In this document: positions 15,735 to 26,504 of the stretch, piece by piece
Layout of the letters: every line of letters starts with the position of its first letter
Numbering within the stretch: the first letter of the stretch is position 1
Assembly (NCBI RefSeq): GCF_900101545.1
Contig: NZ_FMZU01000002.1
Location: 124,001 to 188,000 of the forward strand
Direction of reading: 5' to 3'
Source: Variovorax sp. CF079
GTDB taxonomy: Bacteria > Pseudomonadota > Gammaproteobacteria > Burkholderiales > Burkholderiaceae_C
Length of the DNA stretch: 64,000 nt
Program-made: the position numbers and the translations under genes
Notes under the pieces: model-generated
Seen by the model: only the letters and a program-made list of their open reading frames with translations
Databases searched by the model: none
Told to the model about the DNA's origin: nothing

Positions 15735-16608
15735 TCGCGACAGGGAAGAGAGCCACCGCTTCCTCGCGCACGGCCTCGACCAGCCGCAGCCGAAGCGACG
15801 CACGCGACCAGATCAGCCCGATGCGGCGCGGCTCGAAGGGCAGCGGCAGCGGGATTCGCGTGAGCCGCAAGCCCTCGGGCCAGGGCCGGATCCAGTCGGG
15901 CACCAGTGAAACGCCGAGACCGCGGTCGACCATCACCGCGATGGCACCGAGCGCGTTGAGCTCGAAGCGTTCGCGCGGTTTGATGCCGGCCTTGCGCAGG
16001 TACTGCTCGGCCTGCCTGCCGCCCCATTGCGTGCGGTCATAGCGAATCAGCGGCTGCGTCGCCAGCAGCTTGTGCGGATCGGCGCCGGCCCATTTCGCGG
16101 GCGCCAGCACCACCAGCGGCTCCTCGCGCAGCAGCTGCCAGCACAAGGCCTTGGGCAAGGCGACCGGCGACTGCAGCACGATGGCGGCGTCGAGCTCGCC
16201 GCGCTGCACCGCGGGGTGCATGTCCACCGAATAGCCGGGCTGCACGTAGACGTTCACGCTCGGGTAGCGCTTCACCAGGCCGGCCAGGATGTCCGGCACC
16301 ATGCCGAGCAGCGCGTTGGTGCCGGCGCCGAGCCTCAGGTCGCCCGACAGCGTCGCGTCGTTGGCCACCGTGCGCAGGTCGACCACCTGGACCAGCAGCT
16401 CGCGCGCGCGCAGGGCGATGCGGTCGCCGGCCTCGGTGGGCGCCACCGTGCGGCCCATGCGCTTGACCAGCGGCGTGCCCATCTCGCGCTCCAGCGCGCG
16501 CACCTGCTGGCCGATCGCCGCCGGCGTGAGATTGAGCCGGCGCGCGGCTTCGGCCATCGACCCGTGCTCGATGACCGCGACGAAGCTCTTGAGGAAGTCG
16601 GTATTCAC
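15706..16608 (-). CDS. LysR-family regulator
   Basis: A 300-residue LysR protein. The N-terminal HTH reads KSFVAVIEHGSMAEAARRLN, and the effector-binding domain runs from about 90, with GAIAVMVDRGLGVSLVPDW near 240. It is divergent from the CitE-like lyase operon, 99 bases apart, and probably controls it. Its last eight residues are encoded within the ttuD remnant, so the original C-terminus may have been replaced when the cassette inserted. Function should be unaffected because the domain is already complete. Confidence 0.9.
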   Translation of the reverse strand: MNTDFLKSFVAVIEHGSMAEAARRLNLTPAAIGQQVRALEREMGTPLVKRMGRTVAPTEAGDRIALRARELLVQVVDLRTVANDATLSGDLRLGAGTNALLGMVPDILAGLVKRYPSVNVYVQPGYSVDMHPAVQRGELDAAIVLQSPVALPKALCWQLLREEPLVVLAPAKWAGADPHKLLATQPLIRYDRTQWGGRQAEQYLRKAGIKPRERFELNALGAIAVMVDRGLGVSLVPDWIRPWPEGLRLTRIPLPLPFEPRRIGLIWSRASLRLRLVEAVREEAVALFPVATGRARRPSR

Positions 16609-16620
16609 AGTAAATGAAAT

Positions 16621-16637
16621 CTATATTCTGAAAATAG
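16621..16637. promoter_or_regulatory. Putative LysR operator
   Basis: CTATATTCTGAAAATAG is an imperfect dyad (CTAT-n-TTC / GAA-n-ATAG) of LysR type. It lies between the divergent LysR and lyase genes in a locally AT-rich stretch. Confidence 0.45.
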
Positions 16638-16707
16638 CACAAGGCGATTTTTCTTTTGGATGCCTGCGCGCAGACTCGGTTTCGGAATTTCTTCTGGAGA
16701 CAAAAAA

Positions 16708-17580
16708 GTGCGCAGCAAGCTTTTTGTGCCCGGCTCGCGCCCGGAGCTCTTTCCCAAGGCGCTCGACGGCCCTGCCGATGCGCTCTCCTTCGACCTGGAG
16801 GACGCCGTTGCGGAGGATCGCAAGGCCGAGGCGCGGACACAGGTCGGCGCGCTGTTGCGCTCGGCCGCGGCGCAGGCTTCGGGCAAGACGCTGATCGTGC
16901 GCGTCAACGCGATCGACACGCCGCACTTCGAGGCCGACGTTGCGGCCGTGGCGTGCGAGGGCCTGCATCTCTTGAATCTTCCCAAGGCCGAATCCATCGA
17001 GCAGGTCATGGCCGCAGTGGCCGCGCTGGAAACGGCCGAGCGGGCGAACGGCGTCACGCGCCCGGCGCGCCTGCTGCTGAACGTGGAGTCGCCCAGGGGC
17101 CTGCGCCAGGCCGCCGCGATGGCGCAGGCGCATGCGCGCGTGGCCGGCCTGCAGCTCGGCTTCGGCGACCTGTTCGAGCCGCTCGGCATCGCGCGCCGCG
17201 ACATCGCCAACGTGCATGCAGCCATGTTCGCGATGCGGCTGGCGGCCGGGGAGGCCGGCGTGTTCGCCTACGACTCGGCCTTCGCCGACGTCAAGGACGC
17301 CGAAGGCTATCTGGCCGAGGCCGAGATGGCGCGCCGCCTCGGCTACCTGGGCAAGAGCTGCATCCATCCCAGCCAGGTGGCGCTGGCGCACCGGGTGTTC
17401 CGCCCCTCGGAGGCTGACATTGCGCGCGCACTGTGCGTGACCGAAGCGGCGCGCGAAGCGCAAGCCCGCGGCGTGGGCGCCTACCTGGTCGACGGCCGCA
17501 TGGTGGACGCGCCTTTCGTGCGCAGCGCCGAGGCCATCGTGGCCGACGCGAAGCGGCTCGGCCTGCTGCCGGAGCGCTGA
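16708..17580 (+). CDS. CitE-like CoA-ester lyase (HpcH/HpaI aldolase family)
   Basis: About 290 residues from GTG 16708, with GGAGA at good spacing; the longer frame from 16660 lacks a ribosome site. It has the CitE-type hallmarks: RSKLFVPGSRPELF, LSFDLEDAV (acidic metal ligand), LLNVESPRG and GKSCIHPSQV. Such enzymes split malyl-, citramalyl- or related CoA esters by retro-Claisen cleavage. The CoA-transferase at the operon end could make the CoA ester, giving an activate-then-cleave route for a hydroxy dicarboxylic acid taken up with the help of the Bug receptors (inference). Confidence 0.88.
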   Translation: MRSKLFVPGSRPELFPKALDGPADALSFDLEDAVAEDRKAEARTQVGALLRSAAAQASGKTLIVRVNAIDTPHFEADVAAVACEGLHLLNLPKAESIEQVMAAVAALETAERANGVTRPARLLLNVESPRGLRQAAAMAQAHARVAGLQLGFGDLFEPLGIARRDIANVHAAMFAMRLAAGEAGVFAYDSAFADVKDAEGYLAEAEMARRLGYLGKSCIHPSQVALAHRVFRPSEADIARALCVTEAAREAQARGVGAYLVDGRMVDAPFVRSAEAIVADAKRLGLLPER

Positions 17581-17629
17581 GCGCCGGCGGCACCCATCGA
17601 TCGACCTTCACAAACAGACCGGAGACAAC

Positions 17630-18637
17630 ATGACCATCGCTCGCCACTTCATTCCCTCTCTCGCCGGGCGCCGTCGCGCGGCAGCCGCCCTGATGTCGAT
17701 GCTCGGCGCCGCCGTCTTCTGCGGCAGTGCGACAGCACAGGAGCCCTGGCCTTCGCGGCCGATCACGATCGTCGTGCCTTATCCGGCGGGCGGCTCCAAC
17801 GACGTGTTCGCGCGGGCCGTGGGCCGCCGTCTTTCCGAGGCGCTGGGCCAGCCGGTGGTGATCGACAACAAGCCCGGTGCCAGCGGCACGCTGGGCACCG
17901 GCATCGTCGCCAAGGCAGCGGCCGACGGCTACACGCTGGCGGCGGTGTCCTCGAGCTTCGTGACCAATGCCGCGGTGCAGCCGCGCTTGCCTTTCGATCC
18001 GGTGAAGAGCTTCGCGCCGGTGGCCATGATGGCGCAGGGACCTTTCGTGGTTGCGGTGCGCGCCGACCTGCCGGCAAGGACGCCGGCCGAGCTGGTAGCG
18101 CTGGCCAAGCAGCGGCCGGGCAAGCTCAACTACGCGTCGTCCGGCCCCGGCAGCACCAACCAGTTCGCGACCGAGCTGCTGAAGGGGAGTGCCGGCATCT
18201 TCATCACGCACATTCCTTACCGCGGCATGGCGCCGGCCACCACCGATCTGATGGGCGGCAACGTCGACGTGCTGATCGCGAGCGGCCCATCGCTGCAGGC
18301 GGCGCTGCGTTCGGGCAAGGCGCGCGCGATCGGCATCACCAGCGCGAAGCCTTCCGCCATCGCGCCGGAGCTGGCGCCGATGGCGCAGGCTGTGCCCGGC
18401 TACAGCTTCAGCATCTGGTGGGGCCTGCTCGCGCCCGCGGGCACGCCGCCGGCGGTGGTGCAGCGCCTCAATGCCGAGATCAACAAGATCGTCGAAGGGC
18501 CGGAGATGAAGTCCTTCCTCCAGCGCGAAGGCGCCGAGCCCGCGGGATTGACCGCGGCGCAGTTCACCGCGCAGATCCAGCGCGAGATCCCGTACTGGCA
18601 GAAGGTCGCCAAGGACGCGGGCATCTCGACCGAATGA
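17630..18637 (+). CDS. Bug-family (TctC) periplasmic solute receptor
   Basis: A 335-residue protein with a long signal peptide ending near SATAQ. The mature part opens with WPSRPITIVVPYPAGGSNDV, the Bug ligand-loop signature, and has ADGYTLAAVSS and LNYASSGPGS. Bug proteins bind carboxylates or amino acids for tripartite tricarboxylate transporters. No TctA or TctB membrane gene is nearby, as is common for orphan Bug genes. It is co-oriented with the lyase 49 bases upstream. Confidence 0.92.
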   Translation: MTIARHFIPSLAGRRRAAAALMSMLGAAVFCGSATAQEPWPSRPITIVVPYPAGGSNDVFARAVGRRLSEALGQPVVIDNKPGASGTLGTGIVAKAAADGYTLAAVSSSFVTNAAVQPRLPFDPVKSFAPVAMMAQGPFVVAVRADLPARTPAELVALAKQRPGKLNYASSGPGSTNQFATELLKGSAGIFITHIPYRGMAPATTDLMGGNVDVLIASGPSLQAALRSGKARAIGITSAKPSAIAPELAPMAQAVPGYSFSIWWGLLAPAGTPPAVVQRLNAEINKIVEGPEMKSFLQREGAEPAGLTAAQFTAQIQREIPYWQKVAKDAGISTE

Positions 18638-19512
18638 TGGCGACGAACGCTTTCCCCAACTCCGCCGGCAGTGCGCTCCCGCGCCAACCGGCGCCGGCTG
18701 AAGCCTGCGATGCGCACATCCATGTCTTCGATGCGCGCTTTGCGGAAGCGCCCGGCGCGAAGCTGGTCGCGACGCCGGCGCATGCCACGGCCGCCGACTA
18801 TCGGCTGATCCAGCAGCGGCTCGGCACGCGCCGCGCAGTGGTGGTTCAGCCGCGCGCTTACGGCACCGACAACAGCGCTACGCTCTATGCGATCGCGCAG
18901 CTTGGGCCCGCGCACACGCGCGGCATCGCGGTGCTGACGCCCGAGGTGAGCGAGGACCACCTGCAACGGCTCGATGCGGGCGGGATCCGCGGGCTGCGGC
19001 TCACGCTGCATGCCGCCACCGGCGCGCCGACCCGCTTCGACATGCTGTTGCCGCTGGCCGAACGCATCGCGCCGTTTGGCTGGCATCTGCAACTGCATTT
19101 CCACGCGGCGCAGATCGTCGAACATGCGGCCGTGCTGCGGCAGCTGCCGTGCCCGGTCGTCTTCGACCACATGGCGCGCCTGCCGGTGGGCGGCGAAGCG
19201 CGGGATGCGGCCCTGGCCGTCGTGCAGGAACTGCTTCGCGAAGGTCGCGCCTGGGTCAAGCTCAGCGGCGCCTACCTCAACACGCGCACCGGCGCGCCGG
19301 ACTATGCGGACACGGTGGACGACGCCCGTGCGCTGGCCGCCATCGCGCCCGACCGGTTGGTGTGGGGGAGCGACTGGCCGCATCCCACCGAGGAAGAACA
19401 TAAGCCCGACGATGCGCGGCTCCTGGACCTGCTCGCCGAGTGGGTCCCCGATGCCGCGACGCGCAGGGCCATCCTGGTCGACAACCCGGCGCGCCTCTAC
19501 GGCTTCGCCTGA
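18634..19512 (+). CDS. TIM-barrel amidohydrolase (amidohydrolase 2, LigI-like)
   Basis: About 292 residues from ATG 18634, overlapping the receptor stop by four bases. Metal-site motifs of the amidohydrolase-2 family are visible: CDAHIHVFD at the N-terminus, LQLHFHAAQIV and VFDHMARLP in the middle, and RLVWGSDWPHPT with the catalytic Asp. The closest described type is 2-pyrone-4,6-dicarboxylate lactonase, so it probably opens a lactone or cleaves a cyclic carboxylate. It is translationally coupled within the operon. Confidence 0.88.
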   Translation: MMATNAFPNSAGSALPRQPAPAEACDAHIHVFDARFAEAPGAKLVATPAHATAADYRLIQQRLGTRRAVVVQPRAYGTDNSATLYAIAQLGPAHTRGIAVLTPEVSEDHLQRLDAGGIRGLRLTLHAATGAPTRFDMLLPLAERIAPFGWHLQLHFHAAQIVEHAAVLRQLPCPVVFDHMARLPVGGEARDAALAVVQELLREGRAWVKLSGAYLNTRTGAPDYADTVDDARALAAIAPDRLVWGSDWPHPTEEEHKPDDARLLDLLAEWVPDAATRRAILVDNPARLYGFA

Positions 19513-19553
19513 AGCCCTGGCCGCCTCCGTTCTTTTTTCGAAAGCGACTTCCC

Positions 19554-20537
19554 ATGCTCTCCTCGCGCCGAGCGTTCTGCTTCTTTTCGCTGCCGCTCCT
19601 GATCTCCCTGCCGGCGCTCGCGCCACGCGCCCAGGCGCAAGCCGACTATCCGAATCGCCCGGTGAGGCTGATCGTGCCAATCGCGGCCGGCCAGGCCACC
19701 GACATCCTGGCGCGGCTGGTGGCCGACCAGCTCGCGCGTTCGCTCGGCCAGCCTTTCGTGGTGGAGAACAAGGCCGGCGCCGGCACCACCATCGGCACCG
19801 ACTTCGTCGCCAAGGCTGCGCCGGACGGCTACACGCTGGTGATGGCCACCAGCGCCGGCTTTGCGGTGGCGCCGGCCATCTATGCCAGGTTGCCCTACGA
19901 CCCGGTGCGCGACTTAGCGCCGGTGACCAACGTGGGCCTCGTGATCCAGACCATGGTGGCCAGCCGCGACGCGCCTTTCGACAACCTGCAGCAGTTCATC
20001 GCGAAAGCGAAATCGGGCGCGATGAACTACGCCTCCGCGGGCAACGGCTCGACCTCGCACCTGACGACCGAGATGTTCCTGCACCAGGCCGGCGTTCCGG
20101 CGGTGCACGTGCCGTTCAAGGGCGCGGCGGAGGCGCAGCCGCAACTGATCGGCGGCCAGGTGCAGTTCATGTTCGATGCGTTGCCGGCGGTGCTGCCGCA
20201 GGTGCGCGCGGGCAAGCTCAAGGTGATCGGCGTCGGCTCGGCAGAGCGCACGCCCTTGCTGCCCGAGGCGCCGACCCTGGCCGAGCAAGGGCTCAAGGGC
20301 TTCGAGGCCGTGGGCTGGATCGGGCTGGCCGCGCCCGCGGGCACGCCGCCCGCCGTCCTGGACAAGCTCAACCAGGCAGTCGGCCGCGCGATGGCGATGC
20401 CCGAGATGCAGGAGCGCCTGAAGGCGCTGTCCTTCACGCCGGCAGCCGACACGCGCGAGCATTTCGGCCGCTTTATCGCGGGCGAGATCGGCAAGTGGGG
20501 CCAGGCCGCGAAGAATGCGCGCATCGCTCCCCAATGA
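19554..20537 (+). CDS. Bug-family (TctC) periplasmic solute receptor, second in the operon
   Basis: A 327-residue protein from ATG 19554. The signal peptide ends near PRAQAQA and is followed by YPNRPVRLIVPIAAGQATDI, the Bug motif with Gln in place of the usual Gly-Ser. APDGYTLVMATS and MNYASAGNGSTSH follow. It shares only family-level similarity with the receptor 1 kb upstream, so the operon may bind two ligands. The open frame extends upstream to 19440 inside the amidohydrolase, which lacks signal-peptide character. Confidence 0.9.
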   Translation: MLSSRRAFCFFSLPLLISLPALAPRAQAQADYPNRPVRLIVPIAAGQATDILARLVADQLARSLGQPFVVENKAGAGTTIGTDFVAKAAPDGYTLVMATSAGFAVAPAIYARLPYDPVRDLAPVTNVGLVIQTMVASRDAPFDNLQQFIAKAKSGAMNYASAGNGSTSHLTTEMFLHQAGVPAVHVPFKGAAEAQPQLIGGQVQFMFDALPAVLPQVRAGKLKVIGVGSAERTPLLPEAPTLAEQGLKGFEAVGWIGLAAPAGTPPAVLDKLNQAVGRAMAMPEMQERLKALSFTPAADTREHFGRFIAGEIGKWGQAAKNARIAPQ

Positions 20538-20553
20538 ACCGGAAGGCGCTCCC

Positions 20554-21768
20554 ATGACGATGACGAACATCGAAGAAGACGCAGTCCGCGGCCCACTGTC
20601 GGGCATCCGCGTGCTCGACCTCAGCGCCTACATCGCGGGGCCCTACGGCTGCACGCTGCTGGCCGACATGGGGGCGGCCGTGGTCAAGATCGAGCCGCCT
20701 GCCGGCGACAACCTGCGCAAGTACCCGTCCACGCTCGAGGCCGAGAGCCGTGCCTTCATCGGCGTCAACCGCAACAAGCGGGGGCTGGCGCTGGACCTCA
20801 AGAAGCCCGAAGGGCTGGAGGTGCTGCATCGCCTGCTCGGCGAGGCCGACGTGCTGGTGCACAACTTCAGGCCTGCGGTGCCACAGCGGCTCGGCATCGC
20901 CTACGAGCAGCTGCGCGAACGCTATCCGGCGTTGGTCTATTGCGCGGTCACGGGCTACGGCGAAGTGGGGCCGCTCAAGGACAAGGCCGGCTACGACCAG
21001 GTGCTGCAGAGCATGACCGGCATCTGCGCCATGCAGGGCAAGGCGGGCGGCCCGCCGGAGATCGTCTACGGCTCGGTGGTCGACTACTACGCGGCCTCGA
21101 TGCTGGCCATGGGCGTCAGCGCCGCGCTGGTGGAGCGCGCCCGCAGCGGCCTCGGGCAGTATGTCGGCGTCTCGCTGCTGCGCAGCGCGCTGGCCATGCA
21201 GTCGGCGCGCCTCGTGTGGGCCGACTGCGAGGGCAGGGAGGTCGGGCGCGACATGCGCTCCGGCGGCGTCACCGGACTGCATCCGACGCGCGAGGGTTAC
21301 CTCTACCTGTCCGCCAACACGCCGCATTTCTGGTCGGCCCTGTGCGAGCGCACCGGCCTGCAGGCGCTGGCTGCCGATCCGCGCTACGACACGGTGCGCA
21401 AGCGCGCGCAGCACGCGGGCGAGATCGTGCCGCGCCTGCGCACCGCGCTGCAGCAGCACAGCGCGCTCGAATGGGAAGGCATCTTCGGCGAAGCCGTGCC
21501 CTGCGCGGCGGCGCGTGCGGTCGAGGACATGTTCGTGAACGAGCAGGTGCTGGCCGAGCAGATGGTGGCGCACTACACGCATCCGGAGGTGGGCGGCTAT
21601 CGCGGCTTCGACAAGCCGGTCAAGTTCGGCAGCACGCCCGGGCCCGCACCCTTCGCATCGCCAAGCTTCGGCCAGCATGCGGCTGACATCCTGGCGGCGC
21701 ACGGCTACAGCGAGGAAGAGATCGCGCGGTTGCGTTCGCTCGACGTGCTGCCGGCGCGGATGGCTTGA
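20554..21768 (+). CDS. Family III CoA-transferase (CaiB/BaiF)
   Basis: A 404-residue protein from ATG 20554. It shows GIRVLDLSAYIAGPYGCTLL, ADMGAAVVKIEPPAGD and RNKRGLALDLKKPEG, the classic family III opening. The probable nucleophilic Asp is in YGSVVDYYAAS. These enzymes move CoA between carboxylic acids. As the last gene of the LysR-lyase operon it probably activates the acid that the CitE-like lyase cleaves, using a CoA donor such as succinyl-CoA or a recycled product. Confidence 0.9.
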   Translation: MTMTNIEEDAVRGPLSGIRVLDLSAYIAGPYGCTLLADMGAAVVKIEPPAGDNLRKYPSTLEAESRAFIGVNRNKRGLALDLKKPEGLEVLHRLLGEADVLVHNFRPAVPQRLGIAYEQLRERYPALVYCAVTGYGEVGPLKDKAGYDQVLQSMTGICAMQGKAGGPPEIVYGSVVDYYAASMLAMGVSAALVERARSGLGQYVGVSLLRSALAMQSARLVWADCEGREVGRDMRSGGVTGLHPTREGYLYLSANTPHFWSALCERTGLQALAADPRYDTVRKRAQHAGEIVPRLRTALQQHSALEWEGIFGEAVPCAAARAVEDMFVNEQVLAEQMVAHYTHPEVGGYRGFDKPVKFGSTPGPAPFASPSFGQHAADILAAHGYSEEEIARLRSLDVLPARMA

Positions 21769-21777
21769 GCCGGGCGC

Positions 21778-22479
21778 CTAGGCGCGCGAAGCGCGCGCGG
21801 GCTTGCGGTGCGCGCCCGCGAGCGCATCCAGCCCGGCGAACATGTAGCGCATCAGGTCTTCGAGCAGCCCCTCGCTGTCTTTGGCGATCGCGGGCAGGAC
21901 CTTGCTCGGTATCTCCTTCGGCGCGACCAGCATCACGATGCAGGGCAGCACCGAGAACACAAGGGCGCGCTGCACCGCGGGATGGTCCGGCGGCAGTTCC
22001 AGGATTTCCGAGATCAGGCCCAGCAGCAGCTTGGCCTTGGGCCGCACCGCCTTGTCGACCAGCGCCGGCGCCAACGGCCCCGGCGACATGATCTCGCGCA
22101 GCACGACGCGAAAGCCCCAGGGCGCGGCCTCGCGCGAGGAGGGCGCCAGCATGTGCGCGAGCAGCGCGCGCAGCTTCTGCCGCGGATCGCCGAGCGAGCG
22201 CGTCATCTCGATCAGCTCGTCCACGCTCACGATCTGGCGGTGCGCCTCGACCAGCACCTCTTCATACAAGGCCTCGCGACTGCCGAAGTGGTAGTTGACC
22301 GAGGCCATCGGCGTGCCGGCGCGCTCGCAGATCTCCTTGCTGGTGGCATCGGCATAGCCGCGCTCGGCGAACACCTGGCCCGCGGTCTCGAGCAGATGCG
22401 ATCGGGTAGCGGCACCGTCGGGGCGCGGGGCGCGCCTGGCGGGCGCGATGGAAGCTTTCTTTTTCGCAGTGGATGGCAT
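21778..22479 (-). CDS. TetR-family regulator of the exporter (CecR-like)
   Basis: A 233-residue TetR protein. The HTH contains ATSKEICERAGTPMASVNYH, followed by FGSREALYEEV, and a long C-terminal ligand domain resembles E. coli CecR/YbiH (DUF1956 type). The N-terminus is Lys/Arg-rich and the tail basic. It is divergent from the ABC exporter operon, with a perfect palindrome between them, so it is very likely the local repressor. Confidence 0.9.
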   Translation of the reverse strand: MPSTAKKKASIAPARRAPRPDGAATRSHLLETAGQVFAERGYADATSKEICERAGTPMASVNYHFGSREALYEEVLVEAHRQIVSVDELIEMTRSLGDPRQKLRALLAHMLAPSSREAAPWGFRVVLREIMSPGPLAPALVDKAVRPKAKLLLGLISEILELPPDHPAVQRALVFSVLPCIVMLVAPKEIPSKVLPAIAKDSEGLLEDLMRYMFAGLDALAGAHRKPARASRA

Positions 22480-22509
22480 ATGACAGGCCTATGGAAAGGC
22501 CGGGATTAG

Positions 22510-22527
22510 TTTGAATTGGAATTCAAA
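22510..22527. promoter_or_regulatory. Probable TetR operator
   Basis: TTTGAATT-GG-AATTCAAA is a perfect inverted repeat with a two-base centre, AT-rich against GC-rich surroundings. It lies 31 bases from the tetR start and 60 from the HlyD start, so one repressor could cover both promoters. Confidence 0.7.
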
Positions 22528-22587
22528 TTCGATATCATCCAGTCTACTTCATCGACGACGCACCGGCGAGAAAGCAAGAGCAGACCC

Positions 22588-23615
22588 ATGAACAAGAAGC
22601 CCCTCATCGTTGGCGCCATCGTCCTGCTGGCGGCCGTCGCTTCGGCCGCCTGGTACTTCAACCGCAAGCCCGCCGACAGCGACAGCCTGGTGCTCTACGG
22701 CAACGTCGACGTGCGCCAGGTCTCGCTGGCCTTCAACGGCAGCGAGCGCATCGGCAGGCTCGAGGTGCAGGAGGGCGACCATGTGAAAGCTGGCCAGGTG
22801 CTGGGCATGCTGGACACGCGCACGCTCGAGTTGCGCGCGGCCCAGGCGCAGGCGCAGATCGGCGTGCAGCAGCAGGCGCTGCAGCGCCTGAAGACCGGCA
22901 GCCGCCCCGAGGAAGTGGCGCAGGCCCGCGCCGGCGTGTCGGCCGCCCAGGCCGATGCCGAGCTCGCGCGCCAGCAGCTCGACCGGCTGCAGGGCATCCG
23001 CCAGACCACGGCCGGCCGCGCGGTGAGCCAGCAGGACCTCGACAGCGCGCAGGCCCGGCAGAAGGTGGCGCAGGCGCAGCTCGAGAATGCGCGCAAGGCG
23101 CAGCAGCTGGTCGTGACCGGGCCGCGCAAGGAAGACATCGCGCAGGCCCAGGCCCAGCTCGAAGTGGCGCGTGCCGAACTCGCACTGCTCAACCACCAGC
23201 TCGCGCAGGCCGAGCTCAAGGCGCCCATCGATGCCGTGGTGCGCGCGCGCCTGATGGAGCCGGGCGACATGGCCTCGCCGCAGCGCCCGGTGTTCACGCT
23301 CGCGATCACCGATCCCAAGTGGGTTCGCGCCTACGTGACGGAGGTCGATCTCGGACGCATCAAGCCCGGCATGGCGGCCACGCTCACGACCGACAGCCAC
23401 CCCAGCCAGCCGCTCGCCGGCAAGGTGGGCTACATCTCCTCGGTGGCCGAGTTCACGCCAAAGACCGTGCAGACCGAGGAGCTGCGCAGCAGCCTGGTCT
23501 ACGAGATCCGCGTGCTGGCCGACGACAAGGAAGACCGGCTCCGGCTGGGCATGCCGGTCACGGTCCGGCTGTCGCTCGACGGCGCCAAGCTCGCGGCGGC
23601 CGGAGGCGCGCGCTG

Positions 23616-23616
<1 letters not shown>
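22588..23616 (+). CDS. HlyD-type membrane fusion protein (YbhG-like)
   Basis: A 342-residue periplasmic adaptor from ATG 22588. An N-terminal anchor helix (residues 5-23) is followed by the barrel-lipoyl start LVLYGNVDVRQVSLAFNGSE, a long Gln/Ala-rich coiled-coil hairpin (about 80-210) and a second lipoyl half with ELKAPIDAVVRARL. It links the ABC pump of the next genes to the outer-membrane factor. A longer frame starts at 22516 but would include the operator region. The stop overlaps the ATPase start by one base. Confidence 0.92.
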
Positions 23617-25372
<1,756 letters not shown>

Positions 25373-25376
<4 letters not shown>

Positions 25377-26494
25377 GCGGTTTCTGGCGCCGACTCATCG
25401 CACTCACGCGCAAGGAAACGCGGCAGCTCGTGCGCGATCCGAGCAGCATCGCCATCGGCATCCTGCTGCCGATCATCCTGATCCTGATCTTCGGCTTCGG
25501 CCTCTCGCTCGACGTCAAGAACGCGCCGCTCGCGGTGGTGATGGAGGACAGCTCGCCCACGGCCGCCGATGCGGTGGCCGGCCTGCAGCTCACGCCCTAC
25601 ATCGCGCCCGTCATGCTGAGCTCGATGCGCGAGGCCGAGCTGCTGATGCGCGAGCGCCGGGTCGACGGCATCGTGCGCGTGCCCGGCGACTTCTCGCGCC
25701 GTCTCGCGGCCGGCGATGCGCGCATCCAGGTCATCGTGCACGGCGCCGATGCGGGCCGCGCCAGCATCGTGCTGCGCTACGCCACGGCCGCGCTCGGGGG
25801 CAACGCACAGCGGCAAGCCGACCGCGGACAACCCGGCACCAGCATCGGCGCGGTCAGCATCGAGCAGCGCATGTGGTTCAACAGCGCCAACACCAGCACC
25901 TGGTACCTGGTGCCGGGCCTGATCGTGCTGATCATGACGCTGGTCGGCGCCTTCCTCACTGCGCTGGTGATGGCGCGTGAGTGGGAGCGCGGCACGCTGG
26001 AGGCGTTGTTCGTCACGCCGGTGCGGCCGGTCGAGATCCTGCTGGCGAAGATCATTCCCTACTTCGGTATCGGCATGGTCGGGCTCGCGCTGTGCCTGGT
26101 CGCCGCGCGCTTCCTGTTCGAGGTGCCGATGGTCGGCTCGCTCGCGCTGCTGATCCTCGCCGCCATGCTCTACATGCTGGTCGCGGTCGGCATCGGGCTG
26201 GTCATCTCCTCGGTCACGCGCAACCAGTTCCTCGCGAGCCAGGTCGCGCTGCTCGCGAGCTTCCTGCCCTCGCTGATGCTCTCGGGCTTTCTGTTCGACC
26301 TGCGCAACGTGCCGACGGCGGTGCGCATCGTGGGCCAGGCGCTGCCGGCCACCTACTTCATGGAGCTGATCCGCACGCTCTTCCTCGCCGGCGACGTCTG
26401 GCCGCTGGTGCTGCGCAACTGCGCGATCCTGGTTGTCTATGCCGTGCTGCTGCTCGGCCTGGCGCGCTTCGTCACGCGCAAGAAACTCGACTGA
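25373..26494 (+). CDS. ybhS: ABC-2 type permease (YbhS-like)
   Basis: A 373-residue inner-membrane permease. An N-terminal helix (GILLPIILILIFGFGLSL) is followed by a large periplasmic domain (about 50-170), then five C-terminal helices from LVPGLIVLIMTLVGAFLTAL, as in ABC2_membrane_3 proteins. EWERGTLEALFVTPVRPVEI is the family's cytoplasmic coupling motif. It pairs with the following permease to form the transmembrane half of the pump. Confidence 0.92.
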
Positions 26495-26504
26495 AGGCTT
26501 CGCC

